In this document: in pieces, positions 1 to 12,376 of the stretch
Numbering within the stretch: the stretch's first letter is position 1
Layout: each line of letters begins with the position of its first letter
Assembly (NCBI RefSeq): GCF_900496995.4
Contig: NC_044006.1
Coordinates: 79,167,754 to 79,231,753 of the forward strand
DNA: 64,000 nt
Reading direction: 5' to 3'
From: Aquila chrysaetos chrysaetos
Lineage: Eukaryota > Chordata > Aves > Accipitriformes > Accipitridae
Notes under the pieces: model-generated
Seen by the model: only the letters and a program-made list of their open reading frames with translations
The model's database searches: none
What the model was told of the DNA's origin: nothing
Position numbers and translations under genes: made by a program

Positions 1-1060
1 GCAGCGGGAGCCGCCCCCGGCCAGCCCCGAGCGGGGGCGCGGGAGTGGAGCCGCCGCCCGCCCGCGCCGTCGGGCAAAGCCGGTGCCGAGGCCGCCGGTG
101 CCGAGGCCTCGGGTGCAGTGGGCACGGCAGCGCGGGGCGGCGGACCGAGACGAAGGGGAGCGGGGCTCCAGACGGCGCCGGGAGCGGGGCGGCCGCCCGG
201 GCACGGGACTCGCCCGGCGCGGCGCGGCCTCGGGAGGGGCTCGGGGCGCCGGTAGCCGCAGCACGACGGGGACGAGAGGGCGGCGGAGCTCGGCACGGCG
301 CGGGCTGCGGGCGAGCCAGGGAGCCCCCAGCCCCGCGGCATCGTGCCGGAGACGAGGCGCAGCCCCGCGCCGCACCGCGGCTGCACCCAGCGGGACCGGC
401 ACCGGCACCGGGACGGGCGGGGAGGGCCGCGCGCAGTCCCGCGGCCCGGGGCGGGGCGGCGCCCCGTTGCCCTCCGCCTCGCCCGCCCCGGGCCGGCTGC
501 CAGGACCTCGGAGAGCTCCGCGCCGCCGGGCCGGCCTCGGCTCCGAGGGCCCGCGCCGCTCCGGTCCCGCCGGGCGGTCGGTGCCCCGCCGGGGCGGCCG
601 CCCCGACCGGCGGCTCTCGCGGCTCTCCCGCCCCGCGGCCCGGGCGCGGCGGACGGAGTTTGTCTCCCGCCCGCGAAAGTTGCGGGCGCTTGCGGAGCCG
701 GCCCGGAACGGAGGGGAACCGGCCCGGTCCTCCCGGCTCGGCCCGCCGGGACAGGCCGGGAGCGCAGCCGTGGGCAGATCCCGCCGTCCACGGCCCATCG
801 CGGCCCCCGCCGTCCTGCCCGCCGCGCCCCGGTCCCCGGCGCCGCCGGGTCCGCGGCTGCCGCCCTGGCGAGCTCGGGGGCCCGCGGTGTCGCCCGCAGC
901 CGCCGCTGGGGCGGCGGGGAGGACCCGGACAGGGTCTGGGCGGGCGGCGCTGCCCGCCGCGGGGCCCCTCGGGGCTGCGGGGGTCCCGGGCGAGGCGGGC
1001 CGGCGCTCGCCGCAGACGAGTCGCTCTCTGCCGGGCGGGGCTGGCCCGCGCCGCTCTTAC

Positions 1061-1520
1061 CTGCCAGGCCGGGGAAGGGGTCCGGGAAGTGCAGCGGTGG
1101 CTCGGGAGGCCCCTTGTCGCGCCCCGGGGGCAGCTCCTCCGCCTCCAGGCCCTCGGCGCCCCGCCGGCAGCCGGCGTCGGGGTTGGCGCGCGGCGGGGGC
1201 AGCTCCTGCGGCGGGTAGAAGCCGTCGGGGGGCTCGGAGAAGCTGGGCAGGGCCGTGGTGAGCGCCACCATGGAGGGCACGGCCTGGCCCAGGCTGGCGC
1301 AGAAGGTGTTGGTGAGGCGGCCGGCGAAGGAGGCCAGCGGCGCCAGCGGCGGCAGCCCCGACTGCAGGGGCGCGTGGGACAGCGCCTGCGGCAGCACCAG
1401 CGGCCGGTACGGCATGAACATGGGGTACCCGGTGTAGAGCAGGTGCCCGGAGCGCGGCGGCGGCGTCCCGATGAGCGAGTCGATGGAGAAGGCGGTCCCC
1501 TGGCCGCTGGGTCTCTGCAT
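1061..1520 (-). CDS. GBX1: GBX1 homeobox protein, exon 1 (partial gene)
   Basis: This is the first coding exon of gastrulation brain homeobox 1, a nuclear transcription factor for neural patterning. The reading frame starts at the ATG at 1520-1518 (protein MQRPSGQGTAFSIDSLIG...) and runs 153 codons plus one base to a donor, GGCAG|GTAAG, at 1061/1060. Residues 9-18 (TAFSIDSLIG) are the engrailed-homology-1-like repressor motif typical of GBX proteins that recruits Groucho/TLE. Next come the proline-rich stretches GYPMFMPYRPLVLP and SGLPPLAPLASFAGRL, and an acidic, proline-rich end. The homeodomain is absent because it is encoded by exon 2, which must lie beyond position 1 on the minus strand. 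The exon is embedded in a very GC-rich CpG island. Its relation to GBX1 rather than GBX2 rests on the remembered sequence and on the neighbouring ASB10, H2B.K and ABCF2. Confidence 0.95.
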
Positions 1521-1935
1521 GGCGAGCGGACGCCGCCGGCTCAGCCGGCACCAACTTTCCGGCGAGCTCGGGCCGCCGCCAACTCGCCGCGCCGCCGCCG
1601 CCGCCGCCGGGCCCCGCCGCGGCCCCGGCCCCGGCCCGCGCCCGCCGCCTCCCGTGGGCTCCGGCGCCCGGCGAGAGCTGCCGCCCGCCCGCCCGCTCGC
1701 TGGCTCGGCGCGGCGGAGTGGAGGCGCGCTCGGAGCCGCCCGCCCGCCCGCCCCGCCGCGGGGGGGCCGGGCCGGGCCGCGGAGGGGAGGGGAGGGGAGG
1801 CGGGCGGGGGTGTCGCCCTCTGCTCTCATCCATCTTCCGCACATCACGGTCGAGTTCCTCCTTCAGCGCCCGCTCCGGCGGGGCAAGGCTCCCCGCTCCC
1901 CCCCCGGCGCGGCCGGCCCCTGGGAAGGCGCCTCC

Positions 1936-1986
1936 CCCTCCCGCCTCATCAGCTGTTATTAATGGTGATTGATGATTAGCAATTAC
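1936..1986. promoter_or_regulatory. Homeodomain/PBX-type site cluster upstream of GBX1
   Basis: An AT-rich pocket lies inside otherwise extreme GC sequence, about 440 bp upstream of the GBX1 start codon. It contains TTATTAATGG, TGATTGAT (1966-1973, matching the PBX-HOX composite TGATTNAT), GATTAG and CAATTA. The density of TAAT and TGAT cores suggests homeodomain binding, possibly by GBX1 itself or a HOX/PBX pair. Function is inferred. Confidence 0.45.
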
Positions 1987-2830
1987 GGGGCCAGCACAAG
2001 GGCGCTTTTGTGGGGACGGGACGGGGCCGCGCCGCTCGGCATAGCCTTCCCCGGGCTGCCCCCGGGCCCGGGACAACGGACGGGGCGAGCCGGGCCCTCT
2101 CCGCTCCGCCCCGGCCCCACCGTCTCCCGGAGCCGGCCCGAGCCGACGCTCCCGACGGCCGAGCCTGCGGGGGGAGCGGCCCGGGGACACCGGCGCCGGG
2201 CGGGCTCGAGCGCCCCGACGGACCGGCCCTCGCCGGGCACCGGCCGCGGCCCCGCCGCTCCGGGGCGACCGTGCTGCGCCGGAAGACCGCCCGCCTCTCT
2301 CCCGGGCGCGGGGGGGCCGCTGGGCTGAGTCCGGCCTGCCCCCTTCCAGGCCGCGGAGCCTCGGCGGCAGGCTCGGAGCGGGGCCGCCGAGGGACCGGCG
2401 GGCGAGGGCGGCGCGGGGCCGGGGGAGGCCGCGGGGCCGCCCGGAGGAGGGCGAGGGCCAGAGTGGGAAAGGGGAGGTGGGGGGGGGGCTGGAGCCCGAG
2501 CGGGGAATGAGGTGCTGGGCACCGCGGCGGGGGGGGGGGGGCGCCGGTGCCCGGCTCCGTCGGGGCAGGACCAGGCGGGCGGTGCGGAGCCCCGGCGGAG
2601 CGCGGCCGCAGCCCGGGGCGCCGAGCGTCCGGTGAACGGCCGGGACGCCGGGGGAGCGCCTGCCCGGGCGGCGGCAGCCCGCCCGGACCTGTCCGCCACT
2701 GCGGCAGCCCGGGGGCGGCCGTGGCTGGGCTGCGTGCAGCCGCCGGGCTCTGCCCCTCCCGCCTGCGCTCTCGTCGGGTCTCAGAGGTGTACCCGGCCTG
2801 GCTGCCGAGGGGCCCTCTGCACATCACTCG

Positions 2831-3823
2831 ATCTACGGAGCAAGCGAGAGCAGCGCAAGCCGAACGCTCCTGAACTACTGCGGCGAGAGGTCCACGGCTC
2901 TGCCTTGCCCTGCTGCGTATCGTGGCGAGCGTGGCCTGACCCTGCCTGGGGAGTCCCCACGCTAAAATGGAGTACTTATCCCCTCCCCCGGCTCAGCACT
3001 TACGTTGTGCTCCTTTCTACAGGGAGATGCTCACCGGGCCTGTAATATCCTGAACGTGGGGCAAACTAATGCTCTGCTTCAGAAGAGCATCAGCATCAGG
3101 ATTACCACATAAAGCACTCAGAAGCTGAGAAATGCCAGAGCTGAAGTCATGCCTAAACTCACGCTGACTGCCCTTTCAGTGGCGCAGCTACACGCCAGAC
3201 CTCCAGCTCTCACCTAGGGGTAGTCCTCTTCTCGGGACCCTTGTGTGTTCCTGCCTGCGCTCACCCTTTGACCAGGACTGCCGTACATCTGGCTGCTTAG
3301 CTACCCAGGCTGCCTGGTGGCATTGGTATCTAAGTGAATACATGGAGTTCTCCACCAGTCCCCTCTCCTACTCTGTCCTCAGGGTGGTCTGGGGCACCAC
3401 TTTACTGCAGCCTTGAATCATGTGTTTTTTTGTGGGACATGACACTCCAGCCATGGAGCTGGACACTTGAATCCTGTGTGGAGCATGTAAATGAGGCCAA
3501 ATGGGTCTACCGGGCTGACGGTATGGTACTCAGCCTTCCTCCACTAAACAGGCACGATCTGAATCCCCAGGGTCCAGCTGCGACATAAGTACCAAGGGCC
3601 TGCACAAGAGCCTCCTCTTTCTTTCATGTCTTTTATGCCTTTCTCTATGGTATATCCTTGCAGTCTCAAGGAAATATCCCTCTGTGGCGAGAGCTGCCCT
3701 ACCCCCAGCCAGGGAAACAGAGATGTGGAGAAGTCAATGTTAAAATAATCATCCAGGCTCAAACATTGAATGATAAAACTGAGGCCCGGCAAGAGGGATC
3801 CCTCTCACCACTCTGATGCAGAT
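2831..3823. other. Intergenic, no gene seen
   Basis: This is unique-looking sequence between the GBX1 CpG island and the solo LTR. I see no splice-bounded frames, no RNA gene and no recognisable repeat. Confidence 0.5.
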
Positions 3824-3828
3824 ACCTC

Positions 3829-4424
3829 TGTCGTGGTTTAACCCCAGCCAGCAACTAAGCACCACGCAGCCTCTCACTCACCCCCCACACCCACCCAGTG
3901 GGATGGAGGAATCGGGGAAAAAAAAAAACCCAAACCTTATGGGTTGAGATAAGAACAGTTTAATAGAACAGAAAGGAAGAAACTAATAATGGTAATAATA
4001 ACAATAATAAAATGACAATAATAATAATAAAAGAGTTGGAATATACAAAACAAGTGACGCACAATGCAATTGCTCACCACTCGCTGACTCGTGCCCAGTT
4101 TGTTCCCAAGCAGCGATCCCCCTCCCCTCTGGCCAACTCCCCCCCAGTTTATATACTGGGCATGACATCACATGTTATGGACTACCCCTTTGGCCAGTTT
4201 AGGTCAGCTGCCCTGGCTGTGTCCCCTCCCAACTTCTTGTGCCCCTCCAGCCTTCTCGCTGGCTGGGATGAGAAGCTGAAAAATCCTTGACTTAGTCTAA
4301 ACATTACTTAGCAACAACTGAAAACATCACTGTGTTATCAACATTCTTCTCATACTGAACCCAAAACAGCACTATACCAGCTGCTAGGAAGAAAGTTAAC
4401 TCTATCCCAGCTGAAACTGGGACA
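3829..4424 (-). mobile_element. Solo LTR of an avian endogenous retrovirus, ERVL-like
   Basis: A single long terminal repeat of about 596 bp, minus strand, begins TG (TGTCCTGGTTTCAGCTGGGA on its own strand) and ends CA. It is flanked by a 5-bp duplication ACCTC at 3824-3828 and 4425-4429. A 5-bp duplication fits class III (ERVL-like) insertions. Inside are a TATA-type sequence near 4150 and an ATT/ATA-rich tract at about 3985-4030. No internal retroviral region is present, so this is the product of LTR-LTR recombination. It looks whole as a solo LTR. The exact duplication suggests a moderate age. Confidence 0.85.
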
Positions 4425-4429
4425 ACCTC

Positions 4430-7400
4430 CCACTAACAGATGGCCCTGGAATCACTGAGGAAGAGATGCTCGTGTTCGTAGGGCATAGGCCTTTCGGCCC
4501 CTTGTCTAGGATGAGGGCCCAGATTTCAGGCTGGGAAGGAGGCTGGCAGTGACTAGCATTTGGATGAATCCCGCCTTAGGAATCAGTTGTGACAGGATAA
4601 GGGACACACTCAAAGTCTGCAGGTCAGCACCCATGTTCTATCTGTCCTTGGGCCAGCCCTCCTGCCTCATCCACCAAATGTCGCTGTGGGAAAGGAACCT
4701 TCTGGTTGGAGTCATCTTCATGCACACAGCTTGTGTTCATTCCGCCACTATCAAAGCACTTTAGACCACGGAGAAAATGAAAGCATAGCCACGCATAAGT
4801 TACTGCATCTCAAGACCTGTACTCAAAAGGGTCCAAATCAAGGCTATGCAAGCAACTTCCCGAGTCCTGAGCAATTGCAATTTGATCACTTGTTCAATGA
4901 ACCTTTCGTATGTAACATTCAACCCACACCTCATGCCCTCATGTAAGTTAGCAAGATACTTGAGAGCTGCAGGAAACTGCTATCTTCAGTCACCTTGCTG
5001 GGGAAACCGAGAAAGCTAGGGATTGAACTACAGCTCCCACAAGGCAGGATGGCTGCCTGTGCCTGAAGCAGCAGGTCCCTCCTGAAGCCAATAACACAAG
5101 CTCCCACACTGACCTCTGCAAATCAATAGCTTGCACCCTGCAAGTCCCTACACCTGTCTCCAAGATTAAGGTCCTGCTTACTTGACCATACACTTGCATT
5201 ACCTGCAGCCCCTGCCTCTCCAGACACTGAATCTCAGTTCGATGCCAGGAGCAGCAAGGGCAGGCTGCTTGGATAGGGAAGGGAAGCCAGGAAGCAAGAG
5301 TTGCAGCAAGGCAGCGTCTTCACTGACAAGGGTGCAGTCCTACAGGACTCAAGGAAGGTGGGCAGAGCAGATCTGGTGACAGTAACCAGGGTGACCAATA
5401 GTCCAGTGATCACCCAGCAAGTCCCACTCTCCAAGTGGTGAGGCAGGTCGAAGGCCAAGCCAGAAAGTCAAATAAGTGTGTCGGTATCGTTGTCAGCATC
5501 AGAGAGGTACAAGATCAGGTGTACCTCCAGCTTAGGTCAGGCAGAGACTAAGGGTGAGAGCCTGAGCTTAAAAGCAGCTCCTCAGCCAAAGAGGGGCAGG
5601 CTCTTGCTGAGGTTCCCCAAGGACAGACAGCTGCATCATCTAAGTTGGCCCTGACCCCAGAGAGCCAAACCCCCGGGAGGAGGGGAATGTACTCAGGGCC
5701 CTGACAACTTACTCCACTCTGGTTTACTTTGTCTCCTGAGACTTTGCAGTAAAGTAAGGTAGAAATTCATTTGCCAAATTGTAAAGCAAAGATTCAGAGA
5801 ACAAAAGGTCGAAGGACTGGGAAATAAAAGGGTTGCAAGCAAAATAAAGCAAATACTGTACTATTGTACTCTAGTGCATACACTGAACAAGACACAGATT
5901 GAGAGCCCCCACATCCACCATCCTTGCAGGGCGAGCCAAACTGGAAGGGTGAGGGTCCAGGCTGCACATGGTAACTCTACCACCACTCTACCTCCAGGGT
6001 CTTTCCCAATTTCTGTATCCTGTATCTAATCTTCCACGCTTTCTCACTGTCTGGTGGAAATGCAGTTTCCATGGCTTCCACTTGAGGCTCAGACCTCCGC
6101 TGTTCACTGTTCAGTATGCTCCCTGGGCGTTTCTCCTTCCCCACACGCCTTCTCTGCGGGGAGCCACTCTATTCCATTTTATCGGGCTCCATCCCCCACT
6201 CGCATGTAGCTGATATGTTCCCCTAACGTGCCTGGAGATACACCATCCAACACACCGGGTACATGAGAAATATTAATTGCACGTGCAATCTGTAAAGGCG
6301 CTGGTCTCATTGCACTCTCAGCTGTTGACAGAGACCTCTGAGGACCTTGCTGGATACATGATCAGACACTGAGCTAAAAGAGTCTCAGGAGGAGACCTGC
6401 TCTCTCCCTTCTGTTTTGGGGTTGCTGGGTCATAGCTCTGTGTTTATCAGCCTCAGCACTTGGTCCTGAGTCTCACCAATCTGGGCCCCGAGTACTGAAT
6501 TCAAGTCCAGTCTCTGCAAGCAGTGCCCTTACACAATTACAGAGCAGCCTGTCCCATCTCCTCCATCACGTCACCTCCCGAGCTGGCCCTCCTTCCTCGG
6601 TCTGCCTTTGCTTCCCACCCCTCCTCTTGTCTGTTTTCCACATTAGTACTGCTGAAGCTTCTTCCTCCTCTTCTTCTCTGTTCCTCGCTGCACTCATGTG
6701 AGCATGGAAAAGTCAGTTTGCCTGCATTTCTGGAGTCGGTAGGCAAGACTGGAAAGTGTCCTGATCAACACTTGACACTTTGGACACAGTGTCTATGCTG
6801 AAGATGGTACATGACCTGTCTGGTCAGCACAGAGGACCTGGCATAACTTCAAACTGCTCAGCATAGGCAGAGGCTTCCTGGGAGAAAACTGTTGGCCTCT
6901 AAAAATGTCCTTGCTTGGTACGTGCAAAATGGGATCCTCAGAGGCTGGTCATTTAGGAAAAGTTGATCCCGCGCTACTGGGCAGAAGAAGAAACATCCGG
7001 GTCAGCTCTCCTTCCTGCACTGTAAGCTGCTCCTCCAAGGTGGGGAGTCTGGAGCGTATTCCTGATACACAAGCTGTTGGCTAAGTAGAGGCCAATTAAT
7101 TTTTGCTGTAGCGGGAAAAGTTCAGTGTGAGACAGGCACACAGCATGGCAAACCACAACTGCATCAGTTAAAGTTTAATAACTGACTGGCAAATGAAAGC
7201 AGGTCTTTCTAATGGAAACTGCTATGCAAGCTTAACTTTATGCCTCTACCTGCTCCACTTACGATCTCTACACAGAATCTAGCACAACAGGACTAAATCT
7301 AGTCACGGCCTCTAGGCATTCCTGCAATATAGCTGCTAAACATATTAAAGCAAGGGTAATGTTGCAAAATTATTTACTCAGTTTGGAAAGCCTAGAGAAT

Positions 7401-10400
7401 GGGCTGGCCGCGGCTGTGATGTTGTGTCGACAGAAGCTAGGCTCCTATCAGGCACAGGCTCTGCTATTGGGCTATACCCGTGAAGTGGTCCAGATGAAAC
7501 AAACCTGGCTTGAGCCATCAGGCTCTGTAGGCACACTCAGCCTGGTGGGTAACAGCTAATGTGCAAGTCCTGCCCCAGCAGGCAACCTGGATGCAAGGAG
7601 CACCTGGGCGGTTCCCGCGGGCCTCTGCAAATACAGCCTCACAGGCTTTCACCCCACTGCCGAGTTGCCCCATGTGATTCTGTCTTCAGCTTCCTACAGC
7701 AAAACCTGTCTGCAGCAGCTGAGGAGACACCCTCTCATGCCTGGGGAACATACTTTAGAACTAGCCCTGGCAGAGCCATAGCTGGAGCAGTAAGGATCCA
7801 GGATCCTCACTAATAGTAGAAAGAGCATTCCCAGGTGCATAGTTTTGCTGCTGACAAGATCTCAGAGCAGAAAAAGGCTACTTCCAAGGACCTGTCCCAA
7901 GCCAGGGTTTCCGAAATAGGCAAAGACTATAACTTAAAGAGAGGAAAGCTCGGAGTGGTCCATCCTAGGATTTAAGGGCAGAGCAACACCACATACCTGT
8001 CTTTTTGATAAGCCTTGCACAAGGCCAGCAGTAACAGTGGCCTGTCTTGTGTACCGACCTCTGTGGTTCAGCAGAGTGCCGAGAAGCAGCCCCAAGCTGG
8101 GTCTTCCTGATCTGAAAACCGCTTCTTTTCCCAGACTGACAAGCAAAGGCTTTTTTCCCAGCCACAAAGGCCTCCTGGCAGGACCTACAGTGGCTCAGCT
8201 CCCGGTTGCCCACTGGGCATACACATAGCGCAGGAGCACAGCTCCTGCATGGTGCTAGCAAAGGAATACTTTCTGAGAGCAGGTGATTGAAGGCTGTTGG
8301 GTTTGCTAAGGGCACACAGGCCATCTAAGACACCAACCAGCTGTTTCAGCATGCTGGCAGCTGAGGCAGGCACCTCTGCACCATCTCCCCTTGCCCTTTA
8401 GCCCCAGGCCCAACCGGTGAGGCAGAAACCACAGGCAACACACATGTGAAGCACCCTCACCAGCCAGCAGGTCTATCAAGCAAAAAGCACACCATACCCC
8501 AGGCCTTGTCATAGGGTAGAGCGCATCCATACCTGGAGGAGCTCAACTTTTCCTGGCACCTCTCCTGACTCCTGCACCCAAAGCTGCACCCACACCTTGG
8601 GCAGACCGATTTCCTGCTTAGAGCACTTTAAAATGGTCTTATGGCTCATTAGCAACAGCGCTGACTTGACAGAGCTAGCTCAGCCCCCTGTGACTATCAG
8701 TTCCCTGGGATCCTTTGCATGCCACCTTCCCTCCCTGGCTGCCTTTCCATGTAAGCTTAGAGTGAGCCTCAGTGGACCACAGCTTATCCAGCCACACTGG
8801 CCTTTGCCAGGCAAGCAGCTCAAGCTAAGGCAGGACTCAGAATGAATTTGTGCAGACTCTGTGGGCAGTGTGGCCGTCTGCTACTTGGTTCCCCTGAGAC
8901 AGGGGGTGAAGACACAGTGCTGGGAGCTTCATCACCTAAAGCTGGTACTAGGCATGGCCCCAGCAGCAAATGTTGCTGCTCCCCCAGCCCCACTGGCAGA
9001 TCCCCGAGACCCCATGCCCTGCAGGAACAGGCTGCTCAGCAGACACAGAGCCGTGAGCGTGGGGATGGCAAATTGCCAAGGTAGCAGGCTCTGCAGGCAA
9101 GCTGCTGGCAGTGATTATAGCGATTACACATCTCAGGTAACATGTTGAACTTATCCTGCTCCAGCCTGCTTGAGGAGCAGCAACGCACAAACAGAGTAAG
9201 TACACAGAGGCCAGCCTGATGGGACCAGTCACAGGTACCACTTCAGTTGGAAGCTTGGTTAAGCCCTTCAACCCACTCACCCCCCAGATAAAAGTTCAGC
9301 TTGGAAAATGGCACTGTTAACCAACTTGTCTGCACCTGGCAAGTGTCTCTCATTTTCGTTTCTTTACTCCTGGACAAGGTAGGAGCCTTTCACACATCAC
9401 TTTGAGGATTGTTCTGTTTAGGAGAGCTAACACCTTCTTCACTCCTGGGTTTGGATCCTGCTCTGGGAGAGTGATATTAGCCAAACACTTCTGATAATCT
9501 GCTGGGCTCCTAGGGCACAGGGCTGGCTTATATTGGCAGCATCGTGGTACTGTCTCATTCACCGGGTGCTGCTGAAAGTTCTTGGTTTCTTTTGGCTTGT
9601 GTTTGTACAGCAGACCAAGACTAGGTATTCTGGGCAACATTCCCAAAGCAATGCCCACACTTGGGCTGCAAAGCTGTCTTCAGTTCCTATCGGGATAAGG
9701 TCTTCTAGGAGCATCAACATGTTCACTCTGTCTAGCTTCCTAACTGTAGCATGGCTGTTCCCCATGCTGATCAGAGACATTGTTCAGGAAGCATAACTGG
9801 CAGAAAGAGAAAGAGAGAGAAAGGGGAGAAGAGAGCAAGAGAAGGACAGAAAGAGCAAAAGAAAGCCAAGTGAGTGTGAGATCTCCAGAGGGAAACCATT
9901 ACCAGAAAGTCATCAGTTTCATGAAAAGAAAACTGCTCAGGGCAGTGCAGAGTCCTCAGCAGGCAAGATGGGACGCAGTTTGTAAGATGGCATACCTGGC
10001 ACATTGTCAGCCCCCGGCTGCAAGGAAGGGGCAAGGGGACAGGGGTATCACTGCATAATGCGTCCTTTGGAGGTTACCAAGGAGGCTTTGCAAGGGAGTG
10101 ATGCCAGAGGACAAGTGTGCCCAAGCGCTAGGGTTGTGCACGTTGCCTTCAGCTAACATAGCCCTATCTGGCCCATGAGCAGATGGTCTCTCCCAGGGGT
10201 GAGGCCTGATACCTCTTGCACTTTTAGCCTAGAAGAAGACCTCTCCAAGTGCACTGCTCTGCCCCAGAAGTTATGTGGGCATGGCACTCTGGATGCTTTC
10301 ATTCAGATGACATGCGTCATCTGCAGGTCACTATGTGAATGTATGTTTCATGGCTATCTTTCAGAAGCAAAGAGGCTATAAGAAAAGTGGTGTTCTTAGA

Positions 10401-10635
10401 GTGCAGGATGCAGGATTCAGAGCAAAACAGGCTATGCAACACAATCCGCAATACAGGTTGGTACATGAATAATGCTGATATGCCTTTCTTCAGCTGGGAA
10501 TATGGTACTGGCTTACCACAAGATGCAGTAGCCCTAATTTCTACACTACCATCATCTAGTGTGGACTCAGTGTATAAGAACAGTCCTGCTAGTCCTGGGC
10601 CCTGCATTATGAAGAAGAGGGCTCTCTTCATTCAG
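4430..10635. other. Intergenic, no gene seen
   Basis: About 6 kb of ordinary-composition sequence upstream of GBX1. The short open frames on both strands have no family resemblance and no consistent splice sites. A purine-rich tract (GAAAGAGAGAGAAAGG-like) lies near 9798-9870. I see no RNA gene. Enhancers could be present but none stands out. Confidence 0.5.
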
Positions 10636-10642
10636 TCACAGC

Positions 10643-11075
10643 ATCACAGAATCACAGACTGGTGGAGGCTTGAAGGGACCTCTGGAGGTCATCTTGTCCA
10701 ACCCCCCCGCTCAAGCAGGGTCACCTGCAGCCAGTTGCCCAGGACCATGTCCAGACGGCTTTTGAATATCTCCACGGAGTGAGATTCAACAAACTCTCTG
10801 GGCAACATGTGCCAGTGCTCAGTCTCCCTCACAGTGAAAACGCGTTTCCTGATGTTCAGACAGAGCCTTCTGTGTGTTTCAGTTTGTGCCCATTACCTCT
10901 GGTCCTGTCACTGGGCACCACCGAAAACAGCCTGGCTGCATCTTCTTTGCGCCCTCCCTTCAGGTATTTACCTAAACTGATGATATCCCCTGAGCCTTCT
11001 CTTCTCCAGGCTGAACAGTCCCAGCTCTCTCAGCCTTTCCTCATAGGACAAATGCTCACGTAATTTTTCCATGTT
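10643..11075 (-). mobile_element. CR1 LINE, 3' fragment
   Basis: Minus-strand 3' end of a CR1 non-LTR retrotransposon. Reading the minus strand gives the standard tail of ORF2 (TATGAGGAAAGGCTGAGAGA, then GTTCAGCCTGGAGAAGAGAA) followed by the short 3' UTR ending GATTCTGTGAT. It is truncated at its 5' end, as nearly all bird CR1 copies are. Divergence is moderate and the frame is interrupted. Confidence 0.9.
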
Positions 11076-11939
11076 TAGATAATGTTATTTTGTCACCACT
11101 CAGTTTTCTCTTCTTCAGAATATACAGCTTCAGGTCCTTGAGGCGCTTTCTGTTGGACATTTCCTTGTCTTCTTACCATTCTTGATGTCCTCTGCTCCCA
11201 CCACAGCCCACCCACTACACTGTGGTCACCGCACCTCCGGAAGAGAAGACTCATGTAGCACTTCTTTACAGACTGGACTCTGATCTGTGCATGCCATGAC
11301 AGCTGTGCCTTTTCTGTGCAGCATGTGGCTGGTCATGGGCAGTATGTGGCATGTTTGTTCCTACACTTCTCAGCTTGCACCATCTCTGGCAGGTCAGGCC
11401 TTACTAAGGCTTTTGCAGCTGAGCTCTGCAGGTTCTAGGGGAGAACCTGGCATTTGTCCTGCTTGCCTGAGCTGCAGCTGGAGCTGCAACCCCAACCAGC
11501 ACAGTGTCTTCTGCAGATTAAATAAGCCTAATGTCTATTCCTTCATGCAAGTCTTTAACAACTCTAGAAGAGTGCCAGATGCAGGAAAGACCTCCAGGTA
11601 ACACCCTGTATGTATCACTGCAGTTTGACTAGTGATAACTGACTCTGAATAGGGTTTTCTGACTAGTTATGCTCTCACCTAATAGTATAGTTCACACTAT
11701 ATTGTCTTTTCACAATTTCATCCTGAGACTCTTATGTGAGAGAGCATGAAATTAAGACATTTAAGACACATAACATCTGCTCCTTCTGTCCCTTTCCCAT
11801 GGGTCTTTTGGCCAGATACAGAAGGAAGTAGGATTGGTCTGACCAACTTTGCATGTGTCCAGACACTTACAAATTGTTCAGTTACTTGCTGTAGTATTTT
11901 CCAGGAATCAAAGTAAGGCTGGCCAGGCAGCCTTATTGG

Positions 11940-12376
11940 CCAGAAGTCACAGGCTACTCTCCTATGAAGACAGGCTGAGAGAGTTGGGGTTGTTCAGCCT
12001 GGAGAAGAGAAAGCTCTGGGGTAACCTTATAGCAGCCTTCCAGTATCTAAAGGGGGCCTACAGAAAAGCTGAGGAGGGACTTTTTACAAAGGCATGTAGT
12101 GATAGGACAAGGGTTAATGGCTTTAAACTGAAAGAGGGTAGATTTAGAGTAGATGTAAGGAAGAAGTTCTTCACTGTGAGGGTGGTGAGACACTGGAACA
12201 GGTTGCCCAGAGAAGCTGTGGATGCCCCATCCCTGGAAGTGTTCAAGGCCAGGCTGGATGGGGCTTTGAGCAACCTGGTCTAATAGAAGGTGTCCCTGCC
12301 CATGGCAGGGGGATTGGAACTAGGTGATCCTTAAGGTGCCTTCCAACCCAAACCATTCAAGGATTCTATGATTCTA
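11940..12376 (+). mobile_element. CR1 LINE, 3' fragment with ORF2 tail
   Basis: Plus-strand 5'-truncated CR1. The frame to 12283 encodes the last part of the CR1 reverse-transcriptase ORF2, with SYEDRLRELGLFSLEKRKLW, VVRHWNRLPREAVDAPSLEV and FKARLDGALSNLV. After the stop comes the short 3' UTR (CCCTGCCCATGGCAGGGGGA) and the terminal ATTCTATGATTCTA repeat at 12363-12376 that marks CR1 3' ends. It faces the CR1 at 10.64-11.08 kb. The uninterrupted ORF2 tail suggests a younger copy than its neighbour. Confidence 0.92.

Larger units (their letters stand above)
1..2830. promoter_or_regulatory. CpG island over GBX1 exon 1 and promoter
   Basis: The whole stretch is extremely rich in G+C and in CpG, spanning the start of GBX1 intron 1 (1-1060), exon 1 and about 1.3 kb upstream. 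Base composition falls abruptly to ordinary levels near 2.85 kb. Many long open frames occur on both strands here, as expected when stop codons are rare. I see none with recognisable protein content apart from GBX1. Islands of this size are usual at developmental homeobox genes. Confidence 0.85.

Noticed and set aside
45-2827. Several long open frames (up to about 640 codons) on both strands of the left CpG island
   Set aside because: Low-complexity Gly/Arg/Pro/Ala translations with no family match; they arise because stop codons are rare in GC-rich DNA. Only the GBX1 exon frame has real protein content.
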